A program made the position numbers and the translations under genes. Source: a virus. From it: 64,000 nucleotides of DNA. The stretch is taken from the IMG/VR virus record IMGVR_UViG_3300017917_001274, positions 1-64,000 of that record, one strand, 5' to 3'. The notes beneath the pieces are model-generated. The model saw nothing but the letters and a program-made list of their open reading frames with translations. It was not told where the DNA came from and ran no database searches. Shown one piece after another: positions 32,097 to 39,820 of the stretch. Each line of letters starts with the position of its first letter. Position 1 is the stretch's first letter.

Positions 32097-32104
32097 TATT
32101 TATA
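32097..32104 (-). promoter_or_regulatory. T4-type late promoter TATAAATA
   Basis: Exact TATAAATA on the minus strand, 26 nt before the GTG at 32071. Confidence 0.7.
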
Positions 32105-32124
32105 GTAGGCCCCGCTGCTGATGG

Positions 32125-32153
32125 TTGACGAATTAGGGATTTGATCGTATAAT
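32125..32153 (+). promoter_or_regulatory. Early promoter (leaderless start)
   Basis: TTGACG, 17 bp, TATAAT; ATG at 32160 lies 6 nt after the -10 box. Confidence 0.8.
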
Positions 32154-32159
32154 AGTACA

Positions 32160-32459
32160 ATGTTATATGTAGATGGACACGGAGATGTGCAGGAAATGAC
32201 CCTACCAGATGAACGCTATCGTGCAGTAAGAATGGCCGCAGAACTACTGTTAGATCTCTGTGATGCCAAACGGACCCCCAGGATTCCCCGAGAGATTCGC
32301 CAACGTGCTCAAGCGGCTCTGAGACATTATCCTTCAAAATTGGACATGGATCGTGCTGCTGAGGCCTGTCCTGAAGTGTTCGTGGAACGTTATGAAGAGC
32401 TGTTCAAATTCATCAAGCATGGCGTTGCGCTGCGTGGGGAGGATGATCATGGACGATAA
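32160..32459 (+). CDS. BPSL0761-family protein
   Basis: 99 aa. LPDERYRAVRMAAELLLDLCDAKRTPRIPREIRQRAQAALRHYPS matches the BPSL0761 family I recall from Burkholderia, Xanthomonas and their phages (T-x-P-D-E-R-x-R-A then RARxLLRHYP). Helical, basic, role unknown. Predicted leaderless message. Confidence 0.7.
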   Translation: MLYVDGHGDVQEMTLPDERYRAVRMAAELLLDLCDAKRTPRIPREIRQRAQAALRHYPSKLDMDRAAEACPEVFVERYEELFKFIKHGVALRGEDDHGR

Positions 32460-32565
32460 AGGATCAATTTGGGCACGTACCACAACGTTGCAGCAATGTG
32501 GGATCTTCGCATTAATAATCATAGGTGCCTTCGTGCTGTTAACGTGGGCCACAAAGGGGTTATAG
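32449..32565 (+). CDS. Tiny single-TM protein (38 aa)
   Basis: 38 aa, MDDKGSIWARTTTLQQ then the helix CGIFALIIIGAFVLLTWA. GGGGAGG sits 6 nt before the chosen ATG (32449). Overlaps the BPSL0761-like gene by 11 bases. Confidence 0.5.
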   Translation: MDDKGSIWARTTTLQQCGIFALIIIGAFVLLTWATKGL

Positions 32566-32584
32566 CAGCAGCACAGCAGCACAA

Positions 32585-32661
32585 GGGCCGTTAGCTCAGA
32601 CGGTTAGAGCAGTGGACTCATAATCCATTGGTCGTTGGTTCGAATCCAACACGGCCCACCA
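32585..32661 (+). tRNA. tRNA with CAU anticodon (Met or lysidine-modified Ile)
   Basis: 77 nt cloverleaf. Acceptor stem GGGCCGT/ACGGCCC; D-arm with GCTCAGACGGTTAGAGC; anticodon loop CTCATAA (CAT); variable TTGGTCG; T-loop GGTTCGAATCC; encoded CCA end. The variable region and T-arm resemble bacterial tRNA-Ile2 (which needs TilS to read AUA) as much as elongator Met. Confidence 0.95.
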
Positions 32662-32797
32662 AACTCACAGCAGCAGAGCAGCTCCGGGAACAGCTCCGAG
32701 GGTTAGTCAGTGCTAACTAACATGGGCCCGGCGACGAGTGCCGCGACTGGGGCCAAAATGTTGCCAAAATGCCACACCAAAATACGAGACAAATTGG

Positions 32798-32826
32798 TTG
32801 ACATTTTGGCTGTTCGGTGTTATACT
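32798..32826 (+). promoter_or_regulatory. Early promoter
   Basis: TTGACA, 17 bp (with conserved TTTTGG and GGTG), TATACT; the ATG at 32836 lies 9 nt downstream. Confidence 0.82.
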
Positions 32827-32835
32827 ATGGATACT

Positions 32836-33156
32836 ATGAGAGCGAAACGAAACGACCGAAACCATATCATATACACTATAGTGGGCCCTGAAGGCTCTTA
32901 CATTGGTGTCACAGCCAAAACAGAAAGCACTGTTCTAAAGAGCGTTCGTGCTCGTATAGCCAAACATTACTATAGGGCGCAGACCGAAACTAAGACGTGG
33001 GCCCTATGTGAACTGCTACGTGCCTACAAGAGCAAAGATGACATAGATGTTCGTGTGGTCGAGATCGTTCGCGGCAAAGAGGCAGCTCATAAGCGCGAGC
33101 GTGAATTAATCCGTATGGAGAAACCGTTTTATAACACAGACAAGAGAGGAGTGTAG
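32836..33156 (+). CDS. GIY-YIG-domain nuclease
   Basis: 106 aa single-domain protein: HIIYTIVGPEGSYIGVT gives the two GIY-YIG strands (I-Y-T and S-Y-I-G), followed by SVRARIAKHYYR with the catalytic-type Arg, and KRERELIRMEKPFYN with the Glu and Asn of the family end. Free-standing, so possibly a homing or host-DNA-degrading nuclease. ATG 32836 is chosen since the earlier one overlaps the -10 box. Confidence 0.78.
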   Translation: MRAKRNDRNHIIYTIVGPEGSYIGVTAKTESTVLKSVRARIAKHYYRAQTETKTWALCELLRAYKSKDDIDVRVVEIVRGKEAAHKRERELIRMEKPFYNTDKRGV

Positions 33157-33157
33157 T

Positions 33158-33352
33158 ATGGGTACACCGTTATATATGGACATGGCTGATGCCTGCACCT
33201 TGGTCAAAGAGTATGCTGATACGCACACTGGGGGTGATGTCCTGGCTGGGCTTATGGACATGCAGGCCTGCTGGGATGATCTTGACAAAGCAGACAGAGT
33301 AGCGTATACTATGTTTATGAAGGCAGGGCGTGAGATGTTTGCGCCCTTGTAG
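33158..33352 (+). CDS. Small early protein (64 aa)
   Basis: 64 aa, acidic and helical (MDMADACTLVKEYADTHTGG). It starts 1 nt after the GIY-YIG stop, so co-translated. Its 3' half contains the promoter for the next gene. Confidence 0.55.
   Translation: MGTPLYMDMADACTLVKEYADTHTGGDVLAGLMDMQACWDDLDKADRVAYTMFMKAGREMFAPL
33283..33310 (+). promoter_or_regulatory. Early promoter inside coding sequence
   Basis: TTGACA, 16 bp, TATACT within gene 33158-33352; serves 33411. Confidence 0.65.
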
Positions 33353-33410
33353 CAACGTGGCGGGGGCCAACGAGAGAGCCCCCACTAATTTACTAACATA
33401 GGAGCGAACT

Positions 33411-33770
33411 ATGCAACGTCATTGGGATACCCTGCTTGAGCGCGAGCAAGAGGGCTTTAAGGTAATCATAGACAAGACCTGGGAAGACGTACACCCCGGG
33501 GACTGCTTTGATGACACAGCCTACGACATCAAAGACATCTGTGAGCAGATCGACCGTGGTAATCTGGATTGGTTTGTACTACGTGCCAGGGTGCTCGCAG
33601 AGGGGGTAGAGTTGGGCAATGCCTGCTGCGGGGGCATGCTCTACGAAGATGCACGTGAAGCCCTCAGTGACATAGGTGAGGACCTTGTGCTGGACGCTAT
33701 GGTGGAGGCCAAAGATCGGTTGACACACTTGGCAAAATCGTTTACAATGTTAGCTATTAAATCATCCTAA
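33411..33770 (+). CDS. Conserved early protein (119 aa)
   Basis: 119 aa, acidic: EREQEGFKVIIDKTWEDVHPGDCFDDTAYDI, then GNLDWFVLRARVLAEGVELG, and a CC pair. I recall similar phage early proteins of unknown function. AGGAGCGAAC ribosome-binding site; its 3' end contains the promoter of the next gene. Confidence 0.65.
   Translation: MQRHWDTLLEREQEGFKVIIDKTWEDVHPGDCFDDTAYDIKDICEQIDRGNLDWFVLRARVLAEGVELGNACCGGMLYEDAREALSDIGEDLVLDAMVEAKDRLTHLAKSFTMLAIKSS
33720..33748 (+). promoter_or_regulatory. Early promoter inside coding end
   Basis: TTGACA, 17 bp, TACAAT in the last codons of 33411-33770. Confidence 0.75.
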
Positions 33771-33780
33771 GGAGCGAACT

Positions 33781-34209
33781 ATGGGCACAAGATCAAGAGT
33801 AGCGGTAATGCATGGGGACGTATGCAAGAGTGTATACTGTCACTATGATGGCTATTTAGAGTACACAGGCGAGAACCTGTACAAGAACTACGATTCCGTA
33901 GCAGCAAATGCCCTGATAGCACGTGGGGACAACAGTGGTGTCAAAGAGACCCTGGACGAAATGAACTTCTATGCTGATCGCGGGGGTTACGATGGGCAGG
34001 TCGTGGAGTGGCAAGTGGCACACTCATTTGAAGAGTTCCTTGATCAAGTCCACGGCTGCGGTGCTGAGTATTACTACGTGCTGCAGAATGGGGTATGGTA
34101 CTGTGGCGCTGTCTACGATACTGCTGTGCTCAAGAAAGAAACGCTGGTACCCCTGGGTGATGCCCTTGCTGCGCTCACAGTGGATAACCTGGTAGCAGAG
34201 GAAGAATAA
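33781..34209 (+). CDS. Conserved phage protein, MGTRSRVAV family
   Basis: 142 aa. MGTRSRVAVMHGDVCKSVYCHYDGYLEYTG is typical of a widespread phage early family of unknown function (small beta domain, then a helical middle). Acidic C-terminus. AGGAGCGAAC site. A GGGTTATT hairpin follows the stop. Confidence 0.72.
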   Translation: MGTRSRVAVMHGDVCKSVYCHYDGYLEYTGENLYKNYDSVAANALIARGDNSGVKETLDEMNFYADRGGYDGQVVEWQVAHSFEEFLDQVHGCGAEYYYVLQNGVWYCGAVYDTAVLKKETLVPLGDALAALTVDNLVAEEE

Positions 34210-34240
34210 CCCAGACTTGTATAGGGTTATTAATTAGGGG

Positions 34241-34269
34241 TTGACAAGACCCTCAAAAGAGTGCATAAT
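34241..34269 (+). promoter_or_regulatory. Early promoter
   Basis: TTGACA, 17 bp, CATAAT. Upstream of the AAA+ gene. Confidence 0.78.
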
Positions 34270-34301
34270 AGAGGTATTGTAATTAATTAGGAGCGAAAAG
34301 A

Positions 34302-35372
34302 ATGCCAGCAATTGTAGAAATTAGAGAGGGTACATATCGTATCCGCGGACAAGAAACTTCCATGCAGGGCTATCGTTTTGAGCTCGTAGAAGGTTTTAAA
34401 ACAGGTGCCCAGGGTGGCTATGTTACAGTTGCAGGGGCATCAGTTCAACCCCCTAACACAGGTATCCCAGAAAGGGCTATTCGTATCAAATGCGCTTCCA
34501 CAGAGAGTTACATGATTGTCACAGGTGAAGCACCAGCAATGCCCGCAGGCGACAAGAGCTTGGAGCAGATCAAAGTCAGTGACGCTGTAGTAGCACACGA
34601 AACTGATGAAGCAATTGTAGAGCGTCTACGCAATCGTTTCGAAGTGCTCAAGGACATGACCAAAGCTGTTAAAGGGGGTACTGTTCGTGCTATGATTGTC
34701 ACGGGCCCTCCGGGTGTGGGCAAGAGCTTTGGTGTTGAAGAAGTTCTCAGCAAGGACGATCTGTTTGATAAAATTGGACAGCGCAAGCCCAAGTATGAGA
34801 TCGTCAAGGGTGCCATGTCAGCTATTGGACTGTATACCAAGCTGTATCAGTACAGTGAGAAGGGCAATGTCATTGTGTTCGATGACTGTGACTCTGTGCT
34901 GTTGGACGACTTGAGCTTGAACATCCTTAAGGCAGCACTGGACTCATCTAAGAAGCGTACTATTTCTTGGAACACTGACAGTCGTATACTACGCAATGAG
35001 GGTGTTCCTGACAGGTTTGAATTCAAAGCGGGTGCCATTTTTATTACTAATATTAAATTTGAGAATGTACGCTCTAAGAAGTTGCAGGACCATTTGAGTG
35101 CCTTAGAGAGTCGTTGTCACTATATTGACTTGCAAATGGACACAGATCGCGAGAAAGTACTACGCATCAAGCAGATCGTACAGGACGGTATGTTGGATGC
35201 ATACGAGTTCGAAGACGTTCAGCGTGATGAAGTTGTGGACTTTATCATTGAGAACCGTGCTAAGATGCGTGAGTTGAGTCTGCGTACTGTGCTCAAAGTT
35301 GCAGATTTGCGTAAGAGCTTCGCAACTAACTGGAAGAGCATGGCAGAAGTCACTGTTATGAAGAGGGTTTAA
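34302..35372 (+). CDS. AAA+ ATPase with N-terminal beta domain
   Basis: 356 aa. Walker A GPPGVGKS (135-142), Walker B VIVFDDCD (190-197), sensor 1-like IFITN near 250, and an Arg-rich block before the C-terminal helical lid. Residues 1-90 form a separate small beta-rich domain (TYRIRGQETSMQGYRFELVEG). The clade resembles phage ATPases that remodel protein or DNA complexes; the partner is unknown. AGGAGCGAAA site. Confidence 0.85.
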   Translation: MPAIVEIREGTYRIRGQETSMQGYRFELVEGFKTGAQGGYVTVAGASVQPPNTGIPERAIRIKCASTESYMIVTGEAPAMPAGDKSLEQIKVSDAVVAHETDEAIVERLRNRFEVLKDMTKAVKGGTVRAMIVTGPPGVGKSFGVEEVLSKDDLFDKIGQRKPKYEIVKGAMSAIGLYTKLYQYSEKGNVIVFDDCDSVLLDDLSLNILKAALDSSKKRTISWNTDSRILRNEGVPDRFEFKAGAIFITNIKFENVRSKKLQDHLSALESRCHYIDLQMDTDREKVLRIKQIVQDGMLDAYEFEDVQRDEVVDFIIENRAKMRELSLRTVLKVADLRKSFATNWKSMAEVTVMKRV

Positions 35373-35373
35373 T

Positions 35374-35613
35374 ATGGGAGCATGTACATATTTGGGCAAG
35401 GACTTTGACCCCCGCACGTGGGATTACTTTAACAAACCCACACCCTACTGCGGGTGCCAAACTCTGGAGGGCAAGAATTATTGTGCTGACCACTACTATG
35501 TGGTATATAAAAAGGGCACTGCCTACGCTGGCAAGAAGGCTGAAAAGGCCATCGAGGCAGAGATCGCAGAGCTGAAACGACAGCAAGAGCTGGAGGAGGA
35601 TGTAAATGTTTAA
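35374..35613 (+). CDS. Small Cys-rich early protein (79 aa)
   Basis: 79 aa. The cysteine/histidine set TPYCGCQTLEGKNYCADHYYVVY may bind zinc (C-x-C...C-x2-H), then a Lys/Glu helix (AEKAIEAEIAELKRQQELEED). The tail faintly resembles the GcrA cell-cycle-regulator C-terminus (YCxxH). One base after the AAA+ stop. Confidence 0.6.
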   Translation: MGACTYLGKDFDPRTWDYFNKPTPYCGCQTLEGKNYCADHYYVVYKKGTAYAGKKAEKAIEAEIAELKRQQELEEDVNV

Positions 35614-35809
35614 GAGCACACTGTTCTTTATATTTGTAGTGGCGTTGGTAACTGTTTTGGTAGTAGCTGGGCCTGTATTGGTAATTTGGGCTTGGAACAC
35701 ACTGTTTGGATCGCTGTTCGCAATACCCTACACGATCTGGACGTGGTTGGCAGTACTGATCTTAGGAGTGTTTATCCGTAGTGACGTAAGGATTGCCAAA
35801 AAGAGTTGA
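35606..35809 (+). CDS. Two-TM small membrane protein (67 aa)
   Basis: 67 aa with two hydrophobic helices (TLFFIFVVALVTVLVVAGPV and PYTIWTWLAVLILGVFI) and a basic end. A family I recall from many phages (VLVIWAWNTLFGS). Overlaps the previous gene by 8 bases. Function unknown. Confidence 0.6.
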   Translation: MFKSTLFFIFVVALVTVLVVAGPVLVIWAWNTLFGSLFAIPYTIWTWLAVLILGVFIRSDVRIAKKS

Positions 35810-35915
35810 TATTGGTAATCTTTAAGTTGACTGTAGATCAGAACGGTAGTAAACTTGTAACACGCTGAAGAAAAGGTAATCAGCTTTTTAACTTAACTAA
35901 TGAAGGAACACACAC

Positions 35916-36188
35916 ATGAAACACTTTAACAAAAACACTAAGACTTTTAAGGTATTCAACGCATTGTATAACGGTGCTACTTTAACTGCTGCCGAAGCTA
36001 AGAAGCGTTTTGGCGTAGGTAACTTGGCTGCTGAAGCAAGCCGCATCCGTGCAAATGGTTACGCTGTTTACGCCAACAGCCGTGTTGCAGGTAATGGTGT
36101 TAAGGTAACTGAATATGTATTGGGCAAGCCAAGCCGTAAGATTGTTGCCCTTGGTTACAAAGCCGCTCAGATGGGTATCACCCTCTAA
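35916..36188 (+). CDS. Small winged-helix-like basic protein (90 aa)
   Basis: 90 aa, pI basic: TFKVFNALYNGATLTAAEAKKRFGVGNLAAEASRIRANGYAVYANSR reads as a winged helix-turn-helix (helix, helix, recognition helix, wing). A DNA-binding regulator or small nucleoid protein is likely. Its ribosome-binding site is GAAGGAAC, not the GGAGCGAA used by its neighbours, and its 3'UTR carries the anti-GGAGCGAAT element and a terminator. A -35-like TTGACT with weak -10 TAAACT lies at 35827-35855. Confidence 0.68.
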   Translation: MKHFNKNTKTFKVFNALYNGATLTAAEAKKRFGVGNLAAEASRIRANGYAVYANSRVAGNGVKVTEYVLGKPSRKIVALGYKAAQMGITL

Positions 36189-36200
36189 GACGCAGAGTTC

Positions 36201-36239
36201 AAATTCCAATCCGATTCGCTCCCGGGGCGGGGTTTGGGG
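36201..36239 (+). promoter_or_regulatory. 3'UTR anti-ribosome-binding-site element, copy 1
   Basis: CCGATTCGCTCCCGG at 36211-36225. CCG/CGG can pair, with extension by CCAATCC/GGGTTTGG, so ATTCGCTCC (36214-36222) sits in the loop. The loop is the reverse complement of GGAGCGAAT, the shared early ribosome-binding motif. A terminator follows at once. Confidence 0.6.
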
Positions 36240-36266
36240 AAGGGTCCAGAAGGGCCCTTTCTTTTT
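36240..36266 (+). terminator. Rho-independent terminator
   Basis: AAGGGTCC-AGAA-GGGCCCTT (one G-U pair) then TCTTTTT. Confidence 0.85.
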
Positions 36267-36360
36267 GGCCTTACTGTGGCAAAAATACAACACCCCCGGC
36301 ACTCCTCCCCTGGCAAAGATTTACTGCACAAACTTAGGCTCATTGTGCGTCATTGTGGGG

Positions 36361-36389
36361 TTGACATTTTGGGCAAATGATCGTATAAT
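36361..36389 (+). promoter_or_regulatory. Early promoter
   Basis: TTGACA, 17 bp beginning TTTTGGGCAAA, TATAAT. Confidence 0.85.
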
Positions 36390-36413
36390 AAGTATATTAT
36401 GAAGGAGCGAACA

Positions 36414-37046
36414 ATGAACTTCACTGCAGATCAAGTATGGGGCCTTGCTGTTGCTGCTGATCGTATCAACGGTGGATACCTCAAAGAAGATCAATACGAC
36501 TTCCACGTGGATCAAAAGAACCCTGTGAAGAGGGCCAACAAGATCATGATCAAGACCTGGCTGCGTGAAGGCACACTGGCTGTGGCCACAGAAGCAGACA
36601 TTGCTGCTGGCCGTGAATACAGGGATCATTTCAAAACATATACATTCAAAGCCATTGCGGGTCAGCTCAACGACTTTCAGCAGACTGCTATGAAGATCGC
36701 TGCCAAAGACTCGTTCACGGGCCGCGATATGTATGACTTTGCTGTTATCGGATGCCTACCCGATGTTGCCCGTAGAGATCGTGCCAACACAGAGCTCAAG
36801 AGAGAGATCTATGCTTCAGAACCCCTGGGCGGCAACGTGGGTGACGTAGTGCAAGGTGAGATCACTGTGGTCCAGTGCCGTTACAATCCTAACTACGACA
36901 AGTTCCGGGTCTCTGCTCGTATGGGCGATTCCTTCCTGGACTTTTGGATTGGATCTAAGCTGGAGGGCACCCCTACTATACGTGGCAAGATCAAAGCCCG
37001 TAGACCGGACGGTGTTACCCAGCTGAACTTTGTAAAAATCAAATAA
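36414..37046 (+). CDS. Early protein, unknown function (210 aa)
   Basis: 210 aa, soluble. A helical N-terminal half (MNFTADQVWGLAVAADRING) and a beta-rich C-terminal third (GDVVQGEITVVQCRYNPNYDKFRVSAR...KIKARRPDGVTQLNFVKIK) that looks like an OB-type fold, so nucleic-acid binding is possible. AAGGAGCGAAC site decides the ATG at 36414. Confidence 0.62.
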   Translation: MNFTADQVWGLAVAADRINGGYLKEDQYDFHVDQKNPVKRANKIMIKTWLREGTLAVATEADIAAGREYRDHFKTYTFKAIAGQLNDFQQTAMKIAAKDSFTGRDMYDFAVIGCLPDVARRDRANTELKREIYASEPLGGNVGDVVQGEITVVQCRYNPNYDKFRVSARMGDSFLDFWIGSKLEGTPTIRGKIKARRPDGVTQLNFVKIK

Positions 37047-37054
37047 CCCTTCGG

Positions 37055-37083
37055 TTGACAAGGTCTTTGTTTGATGCTATAAT
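37055..37083 (+). promoter_or_regulatory. Early promoter
   Basis: TTGACA, 17 bp, TATAAT with TGC extended -10. Confidence 0.85.
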
Positions 37084-37133
37084 ACTAATACTGAGAGAAG
37101 TAATGTTTGAAGTAAATCTAAAGCGAGGTCTAT

Positions 37134-38219
37134 ATGAGTAAAACCACTGATGTATCCGTCCGTCAAGTTGGCCCTAAGTCAGCCAAGAAATCCATCCGTA
37201 AGGCGCTGAGTGTTCGCCGTCCTACTTTCCTTTGGGGCCCTCCAGGAATTGGTAAATCCGATGTGGTCAAGCAGATTGGCGAAGAACTCAAGCGTGAAGT
37301 AATTGACGTTCGCTTGGCCCTGTGGGAACCCACAGACATCAAAGGTATTCCTTATTACAACTCGGACAAGGGTGCCATGGTTTGGGCTCCTCCTGCAGAA
37401 TTGCCCACAGACCCAGAGTCCACTGCTATTATCTTCCTTGATGAGTTGAACTCTGCTCCTCCGGCTGTTCAGGCAGCGGCCTATCAGTTGATCCTGAATC
37501 GCCGTGTTGGTACCTATGAATTGCCCAAAGGCGTTGATGTAGTGGCCGCGGGTAACCGTGAAGGCGATCGTGGTGTTACCTATCGTATGCCAGCGCCATT
37601 GGCCAACCGTTTCGTTCACTTGGAAATGAAAGTGGACTTTGATGACTTCCAGGACTGGGCTACCCTTAACAAGGTGCATCCTGAGGTTGTAGGTTATGTA
37701 GGCTTTGCCAAGCAAGACTTGTATGACTTTGATCCTAAGTCAGCATCCAAGGCTTTCGCAACTCCTCGCTCATGGGTGTTCGTATCCGATCTACTGTCAG
37801 ATGATGATGTAGACACTGATACTCTACACAACTTGATCGCGGGTGCCGTTGGTGATGGCCTTGCACAGAAGTTCATGGCTCACCGTAAGATCGCAGGTCG
37901 TTTGCCCAAGGCAGATGACATCCTTGATGGTAAAGTCAAAGACTTGCAGATCAAAGAAGTGTCAGCGATGTATTCCTTGACCGTTAGCCTCTGCTATGAG
38001 CTCAAAGATCGTGCAGAGAAGAAGGCAGCCAAGTGGGATGATATGGCGGATCGTTTCTTCCGTTATATGATGGATAACTTCCCAACTGAGCTCGTGGTCA
38101 TGGGTGCCAAGACAGCCCTTACCAACTATGACTTGCCCTTGGACGCAACTAAGATGAAGTCCTTTGACGAGTTCCATAAGAAGTATGGTAAGTATGTGCT
38201 TTCAGCGATGGAGAACTAA
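37134..38219 (+). CDS. MoxR-type AAA+ ATPase
   Basis: 361 aa. Walker A GPPGIGKS (35-42), Walker B IIFLDELNSAP (99-109), sensor 1 VVAAGN (GNREGDRG), and the PAPLANRFVHLEM Arg-finger region typical of MoxR. MoxR ATPases work with VWA proteins to remodel or metalate targets. The next gene is exactly such a VWA protein, so the two form a module. Its site is AAGCGAGG, not GGAGCGAA. Confidence 0.92.
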   Translation: MSKTTDVSVRQVGPKSAKKSIRKALSVRRPTFLWGPPGIGKSDVVKQIGEELKREVIDVRLALWEPTDIKGIPYYNSDKGAMVWAPPAELPTDPESTAIIFLDELNSAPPAVQAAAYQLILNRRVGTYELPKGVDVVAAGNREGDRGVTYRMPAPLANRFVHLEMKVDFDDFQDWATLNKVHPEVVGYVGFAKQDLYDFDPKSASKAFATPRSWVFVSDLLSDDDVDTDTLHNLIAGAVGDGLAQKFMAHRKIAGRLPKADDILDGKVKDLQIKEVSAMYSLTVSLCYELKDRAEKKAAKWDDMADRFFRYMMDNFPTELVVMGAKTALTNYDLPLDATKMKSFDEFHKKYGKYVLSAMEN

Positions 38220-38235
38220 GACCTCGTTCATCGCA

Positions 38236-38263
38236 GGGTGTGGGCTTCTCAGGGCTCACACCC
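38236..38263 (+). terminator. Terminator-like hairpin
   Basis: GGGTGTGGGC / GCTCACACCC stem with a weak T-rich tail (CTTTATT), between the MoxR and VWA genes. Confidence 0.55.
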
Positions 38264-38278
38264 ACCTTTATTGGGCGG

Positions 38279-38307
38279 TTGACAACTGAGAATTTTGGTG
38301 CTATAAT
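38279..38307 (+). promoter_or_regulatory. Early promoter
   Basis: TTGACA, 17 bp, TATAAT with TGC extended -10. Confidence 0.85.
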
Positions 38308-38333
38308 ATATACATATATTAGGAGAGCGAACA

Positions 38334-39542
38334 ATGCAAGATCCAATCGTAGAGAAACTGACAACTGCCCGAGTTGGCCTTCTGCTCAAAGCACCTTTCT
38401 TTGGTAATATGGCAACTCGTATGCGTCTCATTGACGCTTCAGACTGGTGCCCAACCGCGGCAACCAACGGTCGTGACTTTATGTATAACAAAGAGTTCGT
38501 GACCAAACTATCTGTTAAGAAGTTAGAGTTCCTCTTTGCACACGAAATCTGTCACGCTATCTTTGATCACTTTGGCCGTGTAGGTAGCCGTGATCGTATG
38601 CTGTCTAATATCGCTCAGGACTATGCTGTCAATCAGATCCTTGTCGATGAGCGTATTGGCGAGAAGATCACTGAAGTTCAGATCTGCTATGACAGCAAAT
38701 ATCGTGGTAAGGCTTGGGAAGAGATCTATGACGAGCTCTACGAAAAAGCAGAGAAGGTGTCTATGCCTGAATTGCTCAAAGAGTTAGGTGACTTGCTTGA
38801 CGAGCATATCAAAGAAGAAGAGGGTGCCGGCAGTGAGGGCGACAAGACCAAAGACGGTAAGAGTAAGCCCAGCCTTAGCAAAGAAGAAGCACAGAAGATC
38901 AAGGACGAGATCAAGCAGGCTATGATCCAGAGTGCCGCGGCCGCAGGTGCAGGTAAGGTACCCGCAGGTATCCAACGCATGATCAAGAACTTAACTGAGC
39001 CTAAGATGGATTGGCGTCAGTTGGTTCGCCAAGAGATCCAGAGCATTGTTCGCAATGACTATTCCTTTACTCGCCCTAACCGTAAGAGTATGCACAGTGG
39101 TGCTATCCTTCCGGGCATGAAAGAAGCAACTACCATTGACGTGGCTATCGCTATCGATATGTCAGGTAGTATCGGTGAAGCAGACGCAACTGTATTCCTT
39201 TCAGAGATCAAAGGTATTATGGATCAATACGAGGACTTTAAGATCAACTTGTGGTGCTTTGATACAGAGATCTACAATCATCAGGCTATCACACATGATA
39301 ACAGTGACGATCTATTAAACTATGAGCCTATGGGCGGTGGTGGCACAGACTTTGAAGTGAACTTTACTTTCATGGAAGAGAATGGCATTATGCCCAAGAA
39401 GTTCATTATGTTCACAGACGGCTATCCTTGTGGTAGTTGGGGTCCTGAGGACTATTGCGATACGATCTTTATTGTCAAAGGCAATACATCCGCAGAAGCG
39501 CCGTTTGGTCAGACAGTGATCTACGAAAAGGAAACGGCCTAA
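38334..39542 (+). CDS. VWA-domain metallopeptidase-like protein (DUF2201 type)
   Basis: 402 aa. The N-terminal domain holds the zinc-protease-type motif HEICH (70-74), with VGSRDRMLSNIAQDYAVNQIL behind. An acidic/Lys linker spans about 155-200. The C-terminal VWA domain has MIDAS DMSGS (275-279), GGGGTDFEV and FTDGYP. This is the usual partner of MoxR ATPases; the pair is adjacent and each gene has its own promoter. Function in phage unknown. Confidence 0.9.
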   Translation: MQDPIVEKLTTARVGLLLKAPFFGNMATRMRLIDASDWCPTAATNGRDFMYNKEFVTKLSVKKLEFLFAHEICHAIFDHFGRVGSRDRMLSNIAQDYAVNQILVDERIGEKITEVQICYDSKYRGKAWEEIYDELYEKAEKVSMPELLKELGDLLDEHIKEEEGAGSEGDKTKDGKSKPSLSKEEAQKIKDEIKQAMIQSAAAAGAGKVPAGIQRMIKNLTEPKMDWRQLVRQEIQSIVRNDYSFTRPNRKSMHSGAILPGMKEATTIDVAIAIDMSGSIGEADATVFLSEIKGIMDQYEDFKINLWCFDTEIYNHQAITHDNSDDLLNYEPMGGGGTDFEVNFTFMEENGIMPKKFIMFTDGYPCGSWGPEDYCDTIFIVKGNTSAEAPFGQTVIYEKETA

Positions 39543-39613
39543 GAGTGCCGGCGGGTGTGGCATTTTTGCCACAGACCCCGCTGCTACACGTATACATGTG
39601 TATAGGTAGATGG

Positions 39614-39642
39614 TTGACATTTAGACAAATTGGTGCTATACT
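39614..39642 (+). promoter_or_regulatory. Early promoter
   Basis: TTGACA, 17 bp, TATACT with TGC extended -10. A GTGTGGCA/TGCCACA hairpin (39555-39573) precedes it. Confidence 0.83.
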
Positions 39643-39673
39643 ATAGGTATAGTAAGTAGAAAGGAGCGGTAAG

Positions 39674-39820
39674 ATGGAACTGTTAATTGCATTCGTAGCA
39701 GGACTGTTAGTAATGGATTTCCTTTGGGCTTGGCGTATGGGCATTCCCCAAGCTCTGTGGTATAAGTTCAAGCATCGCAATGACCCAAAACCTAACTATT
39801 CAGAATGGAGTGAAGACTAA
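39674..39820 (+). CDS. Small single-TM protein (48 aa)
   Basis: 48 aa: helix MELLIAFVAGLLVMDFLWAW, then a basic-to-acidic tail. GGAGCGG site. It shares 17 identical bases, ATTGCATTCGTAGCAGG, with the next gene (39835), so the two membrane helices look duplicated. Confidence 0.6.
   Translation: MELLIAFVAGLLVMDFLWAWRMGIPQALWYKFKHRNDPKPNYSEWSED

Noticed and set aside
34508-34840. Minus-strand ORF opposite the AAA+ gene
   Set aside because: Antisense shadow of conserved ATPase motifs.
37179-37715. Minus-strand 178-codon ORF opposite the MoxR gene
   Set aside because: Long but antisense to the Walker-motif gene, with no start signal; a codon-bias artefact.
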